This document shows positions 24,986 to 37,645 of a stretch of 64,000 bases of DNA, piece by piece. Positions within the stretch are counted from its first letter, which is position 1; each line of letters begins with the position of its first letter. A program made the position numbers and the translations under genes. Source of the stretch: Siniperca chuatsi (lineage: Eukaryota; Chordata; Actinopteri; Centrarchiformes; Sinipercidae); contig NC_058051.1 in the NCBI RefSeq assembly GCF_020085105.1, positions 24,727,455 through 24,791,454 on the forward strand, given 5' to 3'. Below the pieces are notes generated by a model. The model was given only the letters and a program-made list of their open reading frames with translations. It did no database searches and was not told where the DNA came from.

Positions 24986-27900
24986 CTAATTCCAACTGAA
25001 GGTGTCCCCTCGTCTAAGCTCTGCCTCCAGCTCTAAACTCTGTTTTGTTGGCTCTACCTTGGAGGTGCAGTTTTTGAGTTCGCCTCTCAGCTCAGACAGC
25101 TGCTGAGCATGGCTGGAGAGAGTCCCGTTGACTTGCAGGAGAAGCCCATTCGATTGTCCCTCCAACTCCTCCCTGATTCTCTCCAGGTCCTCTGCTAAGT
25201 AACTCAGGCCCTTACACTGGTCCTCCACACTGGCAACACGCCCTCCAACCTCAGTTACCTCTTTCTGGACCCCCATAGCTGTGCTCCGGCAGCCCTGGAC
25301 CTCCTGAGCTAGCCGCCTCTTCATCTCCTGCAGATCACCCTTAAGTCGGATCAGTCTGCGCTCACCTGCCCCAAGCATGGAAGCCTGATGTCCAACCAGC
25401 TGGACCACGCCCTTTATCTGCTGGGCCAGACGAGCCTCTCTCTCATGCCAAGAATTGTTCATTTTACCAACCTGATGGACCACTGTCCCCAGGGAATCCT
25501 GGAGGCCTCTCAGGGTGTGGTTGACTGAGTGGACATTGAACTTGAGGATTGTGAGCTTCCCCTGGATGGGAGAATCTCTCTCTGCTTGTTCCTGCTGGTC
25601 CCTGAGGGTCAGACGCCTCAGGATGTTCTGCAGTGTGACATTGAGGCTATTCAAATGGTCACCTTGCATGTCCAGTACCTCCTTCACATTCTGCTCCTCT
25701 GCCAGGCTAGCACTTGGTGCAGCAGAGTCTCCCTGGATGGCAGGTGGGTTTTGAGGTGAGGAACAGGAAGAGGAGCAGAGAATCTCAAGGCTTCTCAGGT
25801 GCTTCTGCACCCTGTCCACGTCAATCTCTAGTCTCCCTCGAAGGGACTCCAGCTCTGTCTCCAGAGTGGGAACAGCATGACCTTCCAGCAATGTGGGGGC
25901 AGTGGCATTGCCCAGCTCCTCCAAAGCCGTCAGTAAACGGCCTTCCAGAGCCCTCAACTGACCCTCCATTCTGGCCTCCAGGCCCTGTCCTGTCTCATCT
26001 CTGTATGGGACACCACTCCTCCTTCCGGACTCATTTTGAATCTGCCCAGTCAGGTTGAGCTTGGCCTCTACATACCCCAGACGCCCCTCCAGTATCCCCT
26101 CTATGTGGTCTTTGTGTCCACCCAGCTCCACTCTCAGGTGCCCCTGGGACTGGTTAAGGCCTGCCACTGATGTTTCCAGCAGTTGCACCCTTTCAACCAG
26201 TCCACTCACTCTACCACAGCAGCTTTCTGTAGCCTTTGAACCATGGATCTGTGCCTTAAGGTTTCTCAGCTCTGTTCTCAAGGCTGTGGTACTTTCCTCC
26301 AGAGCATCTTCCATCTGCTCTTGCCTCTCACCTTTCTCCCTCTGGCACTGACGACGCACATCCCCAGCTTTCTCCTTGCATTGGCTCTCTGCACTCTCCA
26401 CGCGCTTCTCAAACCCACCAAGAATTTCTGTCCTGGCTACACTCAGCTTGGCATCGATCAACTTCTCCATAGCTCTCTGGTCATTTTCCCCAAGATTGCC
26501 AGTGGAGTCTGAAACCACTTCCGCTCTATTTGACATCTTCTTCAGTGCTCCATTATGTCCCATCACTGTTGCTTTGAGTTCCTGCAGCTCTTTTGTCTTT
26601 GCTTGCAGCTCTGTCCTGAGCTCCTCTACCCTTCCATTCAGTTCTGTAAGGCCTGGAAACATATGTCTGCCATCTAGACTCTCTGTCTCAGGGTCTTCCC
26701 CAGGAATCTCTACAAACCCTACAGTGGATGGACTAGAGGCTACAGCTGGAGCGGGAACAGGACCAGGGGCAGCAGAGAGCAGAGCTGACAGCATCCTGTT
26801 GGCATCCTCTCTCAGCGAGGCTCGTAGGCTATCTTCCAGTCCATTCACAGTTCCCCTTAAGGTCTCCAGACCCTGGTTTAGGCGTTGCACATCCTCCTCC
26901 ATTCGATATATTCGCTCCTCTGTCTCACTGTCTAGAGATTGACCTAAATAGAGAAAGAAAAGCTGTTAACATTTGGACAAACATAGTACAATTCTGATTG
27001 CAGTTTGAATCCAGTTCAAAAGAAAATGATAAATCGGTCTTTCAGAGTCCAATGTGACTCTCTTACTTATAGGAAAAAAAGTGTATGCTCAGTTTTGTCA
27101 CTTATCCAGTGTGAACACACTACATAGTCAAACCCAGTTAGAATTAGTATGTAGTTTGGAATTAGAACACACCTATGGTCTCACCCTCAGGCTGTTCATC
27201 ACCAGAGGGAGGAGGAGGGATTTCCTCTGGTATATGTTCCTCAGGTCCTTGGCTATGCTCATGTTCATTCTCATGTTCTTGGTCGTGCTCTGTGTGATGT
27301 GGTTCCTGGTGCTCTGGCATTGACTCTGGCTCAGACGGATAAGGCTCGAAGGAGGTGTCTGAGTAGGAGGAGGACCTCGGAGGCCCAAAGTGGCGCATTG
27401 GGTAAGAGTTAAAACTGCTGGTGGGAGGTCCTTTGGGTTGACTCCATGGGTTGGCCTTCACAACAGTGTTAATAGGTGGGCCCTTGAACTGTGGTCCCTT
27501 AAACTGTGGGCCTTTCATTGGTGGGCCCTTGAATGGCGGCATCATTTGCATGGGGTGTTGGTAAACTGGATGTCCCTCCATACAGCCATAACCAGAGTAC
27601 CCAGGACAACAACGCCACTCCAGCTCTGTGACGGTTTTATGTGCCACTTTGTAAAGTGGTTTGTACAGCAGACGATACCTGAGGGGAACAACCAACCATT
27701 AGTCAGAATTATACACTTGACTGTGGTATTTTGTACAATGAAATTATGTGAGTCCCAATTTTCTGTTATGTTAAGGCAGATCAAGGGCTAAATATCAACA
27801 TGACATAATAAGAGCTGTTGTTTACTCACAGCAGAGTTGGACATTTCTGACCCCAGGAACACTTGTTGTACTCAGCTTTTACATATGGGGCTGCCCCATC

Positions 27901-28274
27901 CTGCATGGTGAAGGACACTGTCTTCTCAATGACATATGCACAGTGGTTCCTTTCAGAGAGGTAATAAAAGATGACAGAATAGAGGTAGGACACATTATTA
28001 TGATTTCTAGTTGGCTTTGCAAATACAAAATGTTGCTACTCAAATGAAAATGTAAATTAATATCTTAAGTGATGTAGACTTGATTCTTCAAAGCACAAGA
28101 CAGAGAGAGAGACAGAACTTACTTGTGTCTGCTGGTGGGTTTCCCTTGGTCATCGTGTTGACTGAGCCCAGCTTTATACTGGTTAAATTGGAATGGTCTG
28201 TAGAACTTGGTTTCGACCGGTGACAAAAATAGAGTCATGAACACAAAAGGACTCACAGCCATCACAAACTGCAT
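24986..28274 (-). CDS. emilin3: EMILIN-3-like extracellular matrix glycoprotein, complete, 911 aa
   Basis: Secreted matrix protein of the EMI-domain family. Exons: 28274-28123, 27949-27830, 27678-27173, 26943-24986; GT-AG throughout, phases agree, stop TAG. Residues 1-22 form a hydrophobic signal peptide. The EMI domain runs from about K51 to C123, with NHCAYVIEKTVS, CSWGQKCPTLLYR, TELEWRCCPGYSGYGC and the family's paired cysteines. Then come a linker with FKGP/MKGP repeats (about 138-165) and a Glu/His-rich stretch (about 215-250). One 1.96-kb exon encodes about 640 residues of heptad-like sequence with isolated Cys residues, ending DTFSWN. No C1q domain or collagen repeat follows, which separates it from EMILIN-1/2 and fits EMILIN-3; it is longer than the human protein (about 766 aa). 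Whether it is the teleost a or b copy cannot be said. Confidence 0.85.
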
Positions 28275-29439
28275 CCTTGAATATCCACGTGTTAAGTCAA
28301 AAGCTCAGTGAAAGGAATCTTCAAACTGAGGTAAAGGTGATCTCAGAAGAAAAAAGTATTCCTCCCTCAAGGGCAAGTGATACCCTAAATATTCCACTCT
28401 AGTCACTTGATATGGAAATTATTGAATTGCCAGGCTTCTGACAATATATCTCTAAACACTCAGAAAAAAGGATTAAAAAAGACTTCAGTCTCTGCAGTAC
28501 AACCTTTTTTTGGCTGTGCTATAAAGCAGAATGCCACCCTGTGAATGTTGACCCTGACGCTGTCTGTGGGTGTGGTGAACTGTGAACTGAGTGACAACAG
28601 TCCACTGTGAGTTTGGTGGACTACAGACGCCACTAATAGGGCCCCACTCGCACCATCTGCATATCTCCTCCCACTCAACCTCCTCAAAGTAACACCAGAG
28701 TGACACTGGAGGAGAGAAGAGAGCCCTCACACAGTTAGTGTTATTCCTGTGGTATTCTGTAGTACTCAACTGTATAGAAAATCCAGTTTTTATTATCCAT
28801 CTAGTTTGAAGGCTGCCTTTACCAATCAGGGCAGAGGAAGAAGTCCCATGAGCTATTTTCCCATGGTGACATCATGGCAAACCAGAGGGGAAATAGCACA
28901 TCACATCCAGAGTGTACAACACCAGGCCTTGTCACAAAATAGGCAGTCTTTGTTATTTTAACATTTTAGCATAATAGCAGAAATAAATAATGATCCAAGA
29001 TGACAAGTGGATATAGTCAACAAGTGTTTATTTGTTCTTTACAGTGCGAAGAAGACTTGCCCTGTATTGTGTATGCTCCTTAAGTGTATAGGCCTTTTCT
29101 ACAGAAGACATTTTGACATGTCACAGTAGGAAAAGCACGCAAGCAAGCAAGTGTATCTAATAAAATGAATGATGGCTGCATTCCATTTAGATGCTTTGGT
29201 TTCATGGTCCTGGTATTATGCATGCTGGCTCACTGTCATGGCTTACTGTGACACTTGAATAGAGCAGAGACATTGCTAATGTTATTAGTAACAACTGCTT
29301 TTCCTGCTATGACAAGTCAAAATGTCTTCTGTGAAAAAGGCCTAAAGGTACATTGGCTGATACTTTGAACTAATGTAGATGCGAAAAGTTGCCAACTAAT
29401 GGATCAAACGCGTTTGTGATGATACAAGTTCTACATTAA

Positions 29440-29770
29440 AAAATGAATCAAGTAAAAGTACTAGCATCAAATTACACTTAAAGTAGCTAAAATAAAAGTG
29501 CTCATCATGCAGAATGGCCCATTTCGGAATATTTTTTATTATATTATCGGATTATAATTATTGATGCATTCATGTGTAAGCATCACTAATGTTGCAGCTG
29601 GTAAAGGTGGGGCTAATTTTACAACTTTACTACTACTACTACCTACTGCCGGGTAGCTTAATCTATAATAATACATCATAATTTTATTAGTTGATCAAAA
29701 TTCTCTAGTAAAGTGTGTGGTACTAAACTAGCATATAGAAAATATATAATATTGTATGAAATCTGTATGG
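29440..29770. repeat. AGTAAAAGTAC-type repeat
   Basis: Contains AGTAAAAGTACTAGCATC, TGCTCATCATGCAGAATGGCC and GTAAAGGTGGGGCTAATTTT, all recurring in the copies at 33897 and 49995. Confidence 0.6.
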
Positions 29771-30334
29771 GAGTCCACGCGCACTGTTTTTCATGCTAGG
29801 ATGATGATATTGCTGAGGTTATGTGATGGCTTTGCAGTGTCTAAATTGAAATCTGTGAAAAATCTTGAGCTCTTTTACTTCACACATGCACATTGACACA
29901 GTTTAAACCCTGACCTAACAGCAAACCTCCAGGAACGGGAACAAATAAAAATAAATAAATACCCTGTGTTGAGGGCTGTAACAGTACACACCCATGCCTG
30001 AGTGCGTTGCCCCACAAGGCCACACATTCATTCACAACACAAGTCTTTGTACAGCTGTATAAGTTCACCGCCCTGAGTATAGAAAGAAGCCTGGCACCTC
30101 CACTATACCACAACACTTTCCACTTAAAGGCCAGTTAGATGGAGCCACATTTTAGCTGCATGTATTCATCACGATCAATTTACTGTAACAATTTTCCAAC
30201 AAAGCCCAGCATTCGCATTTCCAAGTGAAATATTGAATTTACAAGATCATTTTTTTGAGGACAAACTGAACACTCTTGCAAATAAAATCAAAGTCTTCAA
30301 ATGAAACCTGTACTAAAGTAAAGTTTTTGAAAGC

Positions 30335-30735
30335 TGTAAAGGGATTTTTCCATCTAGATTGTTTGGTATGAGTTGCCAGGTTTTGGAGATATCGGCCGTA
30401 GAGATATCTGCCTTTTTTACTATAAATAGTTCCTACATGAAACTGCTCACCACAAGGTCTGTGGATCATCTTGAGTAACCGGGTCATGATTTCTGGAAAG
30501 AGACATTGCTGTTGAGCTTTTCAAATGTATTTTTTTTTTTTTTTTTTTTGGTACCTTGAGCATCACAACCCGAGTGCCATATAGTCCCATTATATTCAAA
30601 AAGGTAAACATCTCTACGGTCGATATCTCCAAAACTCGGCAACTCACACCAAAACAATCTAGATGGATAAATAGCACTACAGGTAAGAGGAAAAATATGT
30701 ATTTTGATTTTGGGGTGAACTGCCCTTTTATGCAT
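30335..30735. repeat. Foldback MITE, copy B
   Basis: CATCTAGATTGTTTGGTATG on the left is matched in inverted orientation by ACACCAAAACAATCTAGATG on the right, and the element ends TTTTGATTTTGGGGTGAACT. It carries TCCTACATGAAACTGCTCAC centrally and a T tract of about 20 at 30530-30550. The left terminal repeat has partly decayed. Confidence 0.7.
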
Positions 30736-30792
30736 TTCCTTTGGCCTCTAAAACTGTTGATTATTTTTCTTTTACAAGGTAAACATTTACCT

Positions 30793-30846
30793 TATTATTA
30801 TTATTATTATTGTTATTGTTATTATTGTTATTGTTATTATTGTTAT
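30793..30846. repeat. (TTA)n/(TTG)n microsatellite
   Basis: Trinucleotide array of TTA interrupted by TTG units. Confidence 0.85.
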
Positions 30847-31007
30847 ATGGTTCACAAGGCTGTCTCTGACTATGCAGACAGTCTAAAGGAAGGTGTGTGA
30901 GAATGGAGCAAAGAAAACACTTTCCATTTATCACCGAAACAACAGTTTGAAGGTCTGTGTTTTATGTGTCTGAGATTGTTTTTTTTTGTTTGCTTTTCTT
31001 GCATATA

Positions 31008-31220
31008 CAGTGGTGGAAATTAGAGAAGTACATCTACTCAAGTACCGTGCTTAAGTACCATTTTAAGGTGCTTGTACTTTACTTCAGTATTTCCATTTTA
31101 TGCTACTTTGTACTTCTACTCCTCTACATTTCAGAGGGAAATATTGTTCTTTTTACTCCATTATATTTATCTGACAGCTGTAGTTACTAGTTTCTTTTCA
31201 AATTAAGATTTTACAAAGAA

Positions 31221-31260
<40 letters not shown>

Positions 31261-31590
31261 AAATACAATACATTGTTAAAGATGAGGCCAGTGGTTCCCA
31301 ACCATTTTCACTTGTGACATTTCCTCTCTAAACGCCTCAGATGGTTTCATTTACATAACTGTTTAAGGCCCAATGAGATCAAATTATACAATATTTTGGA
31401 AAAGCAAAGATTAGATTAAGTTAAAGTTATTTAAAAATGAATACAGATTTGTATAACAGAACGAGGACTTTTGATACCTTAAATACATGTATCTGATAAT
31501 ACTAATGTACTTTTTCTTAAATAGGATTTGAATGAAGGACTTGTACTTGTAATGGAGGATCTGAGTCCGTCTTCTACCACTGAACATATG
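31008..31590. repeat. AGTAAAAGTAC-type repeat with internal (TA)n
   Basis: Starts CAGTGGTGGAAATTAGAGAAG, then ACTCAAGTACCGTGCTTAAG; ends GGACTTGTACTTGTAATGGA, then GTCTTCTACCACTG. The two ends are inverted relatives (GTGGTGGAA / TTCTACCAC). A 35-bp TA run at 31224-31258 lies inside. Confidence 0.6.
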
Positions 31591-32049
31591 TACAGACCAC
31601 CATTAATGCCAGGCATTCCTGAACAATGTTTTTCTATGACCATTGTAGCATGGCCTCGTTTTGAACAAGAGTAACTTTGTGTCCATTATTTTGGGATCTT
31701 TTGATTGACCCTTTTTAGAAGCAGGCCCATTTCCTGTATCCTGTTTGTACCAGGTCCCACCTCTTCTACCTGGAAACAGCCTTGTTCAGTGCAGATACAC
31801 AACAGTGTGTGTTACATATTCTCCATGACCTCTTTTACCCTCTTGATTAGTAAACAAGCTCTCATTGTATCGTGTGAAACATGTTGCAGAGCACACAGGC
31901 ATCCAGGCGCGGACTTTCTGGTGCTAAGAAACAAGTGCAGCTTTATTCTGCAGGCCGGTGGCGACTCCACCCAGAGTTTTCCTTGAATGGCATCACACAG
32001 CTACAGCTGTTTTAGGTTCCACTCACCTGCCCGTCATAACGCATACGTC

Positions 32050-32142
32050 AGGCTTAAGCTGTTCATGGACTTCTCGACATCGCCACATTATGAAGAGGGT
32101 GAGGCCAGATTTGCCTGCATGCTCAAGAGTCCAGGAGTCAAT
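32050..32142 (+). other. Exon-like segment with strong donor, unassigned
   Basis: After a CAG at 32048-32050, an open frame reads LKLFMDFSTSPHYEEGEARF and then ACMLKSPGVN, followed directly by GTAAGT. The residue mix looks more protein-like than its surroundings. I recognise no family, and no partner exons were found, so it may be chance or a lone exon of an unseen gene. Confidence 0.2.
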
Positions 32143-33591
32143 GTAAGTCTGTGCAACATATGGGTAGTTGCATTTGGGTTTATCCCTTCCCTATTTCTTT
32201 GTGTCTATTTAGTTTTAACACCAGTGGTCCAAATTCTGAGCTGGCCTGTAAATCTCTTTATGTGTGTCTTTAGTTTTCAACAAAGTCAGTGTGTTACTGG
32301 ACTGTGTGGCTTTGACAGTGCTTTCCCAATTGTACTGACTCATATAATATTTGCAAATCATTTTCAGCATTTGTTTTAAGTTGGATGGACTAACAGATGA
32401 GTTGGAGCATGATCCAAAGATTATTTATAGTATTTTTAGATTCTTCATGCCCTGAAGTCAACCTAACAAATACTTAAACTGATAAAACACTGTATGACCC
32501 ATATCCACATATTTCCTGTCAGCTTATTATCCAAGTTTCTGAATACTACATGCTTATTTGTCAATGGCTGCAACCTGACAGGGAGAAATGCATGAACTGC
32601 GTGAACATTAGAGAATAGTCCATTCAGCTTTTATTCATCTGATTGACTGTTGGTGAGTTTAAGGGGAAATGTTGGAAATGCAGGTTTATAAACTGCTTAA
32701 AGTCGTGTCTAATTTGCAGCATTGTTTGTTTTAGAGTGGCCTATATCCGCTCTTGTATGTTCACAGCCAAGTAAAAGAACAAACAAGAGTAATTGATCAC
32801 ACACTTCACAAACCTGAACCTTGTTTCCTGTGCCGGTGCACCCACAGTTGTGTGCTCTTGCTTTTTTTTTTTTTACTTCTTTATGTAAGATTGTACTGTT
32901 TTACTTTAATCTAGTTTAGGATCATTTTGAGTGAATATCGTTTCTTTTGGTAGTTGTGAAAAATACTTAATTCTGAGGCTTCACTGTCTTAAGAATTTAA
33001 TCAGACTCATTAAATAAGAGAAATGTTGGTCTGAACGAACCTAATTTGGTGGCCATGGGGAGCGAGAGGTCACGGCACACTTCACACATTAGCCAAGAAG
33101 TTCAGTGTGTTTGCTGTTGCCAAACTCTCATGGCAGTGTGTGCACATCTGGAGACAGCCAACACATTCACAACACACACACACACACACACGTGTCTCTG
33201 TAAGAATAATAGAAACCCTTTTCCTCAAAACTGGCTTTCGAGGCTTTCCAATTTTCTACCATGATTGTTGCTGCATTCTCTGTTTTTCCTGATAAACAGT
33301 CCTAAATGATTTTACATGAATTTACTTTTTCAAAACAATTTGGACAGAAGTCTATACTGGATCATTTGGATTGCTTTGACACAATGCATTCAATGTCCAC
33401 ATCTTTTCTCGCTAAACTAAACCACCAGCAAAGCTCGATTTGCAGCCCGAATGCTTTTTACGAACCCTTTTTATATTTGTCGAATGTAGGTTCAAAACCA
33501 AATGTAACAAAACTAAATTATACAGTAACTCAGTATTATACCGTGATGTCGTATTGAAATCAAAAACACATTCAGTACCATCTAAACAAAG

Positions 33592-33690
33592 GGGCAGTAA
33601 AGTGGCTAAAGAGTTCGCACTTTCACCTCAGATAAGACGCCCCTCCTGGATGCCTTGCGAAACAGTATAAAATACTGGATGGAGTTTAGA
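33592..33690. repeat. Fragment related to the repeat at 780-1090
   Basis: GGCTAAAGAGTTCGCACTTT, then CACCTCAGATAAGACGCC, aligns by eye with 876-935. The shared plus-frame peptide is AKEFALSPQIR here and [12 protein letters not shown] there. Confidence 0.4.
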
Positions 33691-33896
33691 ATTGCATTTA
33701 AATTCCTTCCACAATGTATGTTTGATATATAGATAGTTGTATAAATGGATGGCTCAATGGATAGTTTTCGTACTAAAGTACTGAAGATTCTGTAGTATGT
33801 TGCATCTTTTCGGATCCATCCCTGTAATATAGACTGTAGTACATGCTGTGAAGAGAAGAGGCGTCATTCTCTTTCTCCTCTGTTTGTTAGTTTGAA

Positions 33897-34402
33897 GCAG
33901 TGGTGGACGAAGTGTTCATAAAGTAGCAATACTACAGTGTAAAAATACAGCTTACAAGTAAAAGTCCTGCATTCAGAAATCTTACTAAAGTAAAAGCACA
34001 AAAGTCTTAATATGAAAATATACTTAAAGTGCCAGAAGTAAAAGTACTCATTATGCAGAATCATATACTAAATTACTAGATTGTAATTTTCTTTAATGTT
34101 GCATCTGGTAAAGGTGGCGCTAACTTTAATTACTTTATATACTGTACTGCTGGGTATCTTAACTTATTATAATATATCATAATTTATTAGTTTTATATAT
34201 TTTATTAATAATCTGCTTTAATCTGCAAATTAACTAGTAACTAAAGCTATCAAATAAATGTAGTGGAGTAAAAAGTACAATATTTGCCTCCAAAATGTAG
34301 TGGAGTAGAAGTACAAAGTAGTTTGAGGTACTTGTACTTTACTTAAGTACAGTAAGTGAGTAACTAAGTAAATGTACTTAGTTACATTCCACAGTTGGTT
34401 TC
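33897..34402. repeat. AGTAAAAGTAC-type repeat
   Basis: Starts GCAGTGGTGGACGAAGTGTT and ends AAATGTACTTAGTTACATTC, then CACAG. The interior has AAGTGCCAGAAGTAAAAGTA and GGTAAAGGTGGCGCTAACTT. A near full-length copy of about 500 bp. Confidence 0.65.
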
Positions 34403-36189
34403 AAGTCATGAAACAAACAATATAATATAAAACAATATAATGGTGTTACATCAGTTTCAGTTGCCAATATAGTCAACAATGTAGCAAACCAACAAACATC
34501 ACTGTGAACAAGATACACAAGAGGTGCCATTATTGATTGTAATAGAATGTCGGTTTATAGAAAAAAAAAAATCAAAGATACGTAAAAGACAAGATGGTAC
34601 ATCTTATAATGCTATTTTCACTAGTTTTTACATCATTTGGAGTTCCAATGTCAGGTTGTCTTTAAGGACTACAGTATGCAATGCGTAAGTAATTTTGGCT
34701 TTGTAAATGTGATACTGAACAATGGTCAAATATTACTCAGTACCAACATCGAGTACAGTGTTCCTCTGGACACAGAATGAGACTGCCCCCTTGTGTTGAC
34801 TACTAGTTTAGATGTTAAGAGGAGAAACTGCCCCCTCTCTCTTCCAAAAGCTCTGACTTTAAAAAATAAGTAAAGTTATTGCTAAAGAAACTATTAACTC
34901 TGCCTTGTGGCCATAGTGTTACAGTACGATATGCTTAATGTTTGGACTGAAGTAATAGACTGGAATGTCTGGATCACTCTGGAATAAAAATAATTGATGA
35001 AAAAGAATTCCTTGGTTAAACATTAAAACAAAAGGCAGCTGCTGAGTGCTAACCTCAAATGTATACTATTAATACTTGAGGCTCTTTGATGTTCTCTCTT
35101 GTGGAAACTATTAATTCAAGCAGTCCCTTTCATCTTTTAGCGCGCTAACCAGGCCAAATGTGTCCATGCTTAGAGTTTAAGAGGCGCCCCAATGCTCCAG
35201 TCTCAGTTTCCTCAGAAACATCAGCACAAACTACTCGTACCGACACCCTGCCAATTAAACTCAAACTAGTCAGCTGGGTTTGCAATCCCATGTGCAGTTT
35301 GTGGTTAACTGGAATAAACAATGTAGGTATGTACTGTTTGTTGTTGTTCATTGTTTATGTACTGTATATACCTTTTTATATATATTTATCTTCTTTCACC
35401 TACTTGTATGTACATAATAGCTAAATGTTTATGTTTACCTTTTGTTCAGCTTTGTTGTCCTTGTTTTTTAGCTGTAGCCTATTTCTGTAAGTACATTGGG
35501 AGCAACAAAAAACCAAGTCTAGTTCCTTGTATGCGTTCTAAAACACATGTGTTGTCAATAAAGCTGATTCTGTGTTTCTGTGACCACTGTGAAATCAGGC
35601 TAGAGCCAATGAGGCAGTAGGCACCAGTGGTGTATGGGAAGATCACTGCAAGTAATTCAGGCATTGATTGTGAGAGGATGCAGGCGAATATCTGGCAGTT
35701 GTTGTTATCTGGTGTGGAGACATTTAAAATAAACATCAATCACATGATGCAATATCAAAAACAGCAGGGAGCCCCGCCTTGCATCCAGTCTTGGCATCTT
35801 TTCATTCTTATAAACCCAGAGAGAGAGAGAGAGAGAGTTCAAGGCAGTTCAGAATCAGGACATTCAAGGCACCCAGAATGGCACACCATCAAAAACTGTA
35901 ATACTGTTTATATTGTGAGCAGGGACGTACAGCAACTCGGAATAGTGGACCCATGGACTGAAGGGCGTTCTGGGCCCCCTCCACCTTCCCCTCATCTGCA
36001 AACGACCTATTTGATGCGTAAATGGTGCAGACTGTCTAAATGTCTACATTTTTATTTATTTTTTATTTAAGGTCTAAATATGTTGTAGTGCAGCATCCCA
36101 ATATATCGGGATACCTGCTGTTCCCAAGAATTAGAAGAGCAACTTATGGAAACAAGTTGTGAAAACAACATTGACAAAGTCACTCTCTT

Positions 36190-36240
36190 TGTAACTTTGT
36201 TTTGAAAAGTGTTATATAAATAAAGTTTACTGTTATTATT
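36190..36240 (+). repeat. Retroposon-like 3' tail
   Basis: GTAACTTTGTTTTGAAAAGT, then GTTATATAAATAAAG, is the typical terminal motif of many fish LINE/SINE copies, followed by an AT-rich microsatellite-like end. The body is not recognised. Confidence 0.4.
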
Positions 36241-36249
36241 ACTATACAT

Positions 36250-36660
36250 CACCTTTTAAGTTGATATGGCGAACGTGGTAGGAAACAGTTGCTTATTTAC
36301 TCATCCAGCTGTTACGGAGCAACATTATCATTAATATGGAGTCGTATTTCTGGCCACCTGATGAATGTAAGTCCAATATTCACCCTCCTTTAGCTCTGTT
36401 TTTGGTCTCCAACCAACTCCTGAGGAAAATATCTGGCTCTTTAACCGCTAAATGCTCCATTATGTTCACCAGCTAATCGTTAACTGTGACTGTCAGCTGT
36501 TTGCTGCTGAGCAGGTTGTGTACAGTGGGTTTTTCGAGCCTGCTGCTGCCGAAAACAACACTGAGAGCGGTGAGAGTGAACCGAAACAGTAAAGTTGTGG
36601 CCGTACAGCTAATCAATGAGCTGAAACTCACTACAAAGCTCCGCAGATTCAGGTGATAAT
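36250..36660. repeat. MITE shared with 57940 and 62755, inverted copy
   Basis: Contains the reverse complement of the shared core (GAGCCAGATATTTTCCTCAG at 63083; here CTGAGGAAAATATCTGGCTC at about 36420), together with AAGCAACTGTTTGC-like sequence near 36285. Confidence 0.6.
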
Positions 36661-36761
36661 TCTCTGTAGGTTCATCACTATGAGCGACGCCTCTCACATT
36701 GTCACATTGTTTTCACATTGTCATTTGATACTTTATCATGAAAATATCGATTATAGCCGTA

Positions 36762-37150
36762 GTACAATTTTGAGGTACTTGTACTTTACACTTCTACTCC
36801 ACTACTCCACTGGGAAATATACTTTTTACCCAACTACATTTATTTGATAACTATAGTTGCAGTAGTAGTTAAAGGCTCTGCACATCCACTCCACTTTTTT
36901 CATTTTCCCCCTTTTACTCCAGAACATACACTTCTGTTTTTACAAGAAACTTCTAAGCAGTGATGTTGGTCTGTAAATTACACTTTCATTTCCTTATTTT
37001 TATACTGATGCATCAGTAGTAACAAATCAATAATATACAACAACAACAATACTACAAACACTGACAGGGTTCACTCTGCTTAATGAGTACTTTTACTTTT
37101 GATACATTAAGTACATTTTTCTGATAATACGTAGATACTTTTACTTAAAG
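36762..37150. repeat. AGTAAAAGTAC-type repeat
   Basis: TTGAGGTACTTGTACTTTAC, then ACTTCTACTCCACTAC, opens it. It ends GTAGATACTTTTACTTAAAG and abuts the next repeat. Confidence 0.6.
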
Positions 37151-37645
37151 GTCCAGTATGTAACATTTAGGAGGAGCTATTGGCAGAAATGGAATATAAT
37201 ATTTATTTATTATTTCAAGTATGTTTTCATTAATGTATAATCACCTGAAAATAAGAATCGTTGTGTTTTCATTAACTTAGAATAAGCCGTTTTCATCTAC
37301 CTCCTTCCACGGAGGCCGCCATGTTTCTACAGTAGCCCAGAATGGACAAACCAAACACTGGCTCTAGATAGGGCCGTTAGTGTTTTCTATTTTAATTTAC
37401 TTATTTTACTAAATGTATCTTACTTCTTTTGTTATTCTATTAGGCACTGGTGTTAGCATTTACTCCTTATACACTTTACATTTATTACTCTATTGTCTTT
37501 AATCTTATGTTGTTGTAATTTTTGAGCAATCTCTGGCACAAGAATTTCCTTCGGGATGAATAAAGTTCTATCTCATCTTATCTTTATTACAGCCTTATTT
37601 GTATGAGAATCAGTCTAGACGCCACTAGGGGGCGATACACCATGT
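37147..37645. repeat. AAAGGTCCAGTATGTAACAT MITE, split by a retroposon-like tail
   Basis: The left part (37147-37380) includes GGAGGCCGCCATGTTTCTAC and CACTGGCTCTAGATAGGGCC. The family's right part (GACGCCACTAGGGGGCGATA) resumes at about 37618. Between them lies a segment ending TTCCTTCGGGATGAATAAAG, then TTCTATCTCATCTTA, which looks like the 3' end of a LINE copy. Confidence 0.55.

Noticed and set aside
25714..26942. Plus-strand ORFs of up to 188 codons opposite emilin3 exon 4
   Set aside because: Shadows of the long emilin3 coding exon on the other strand.
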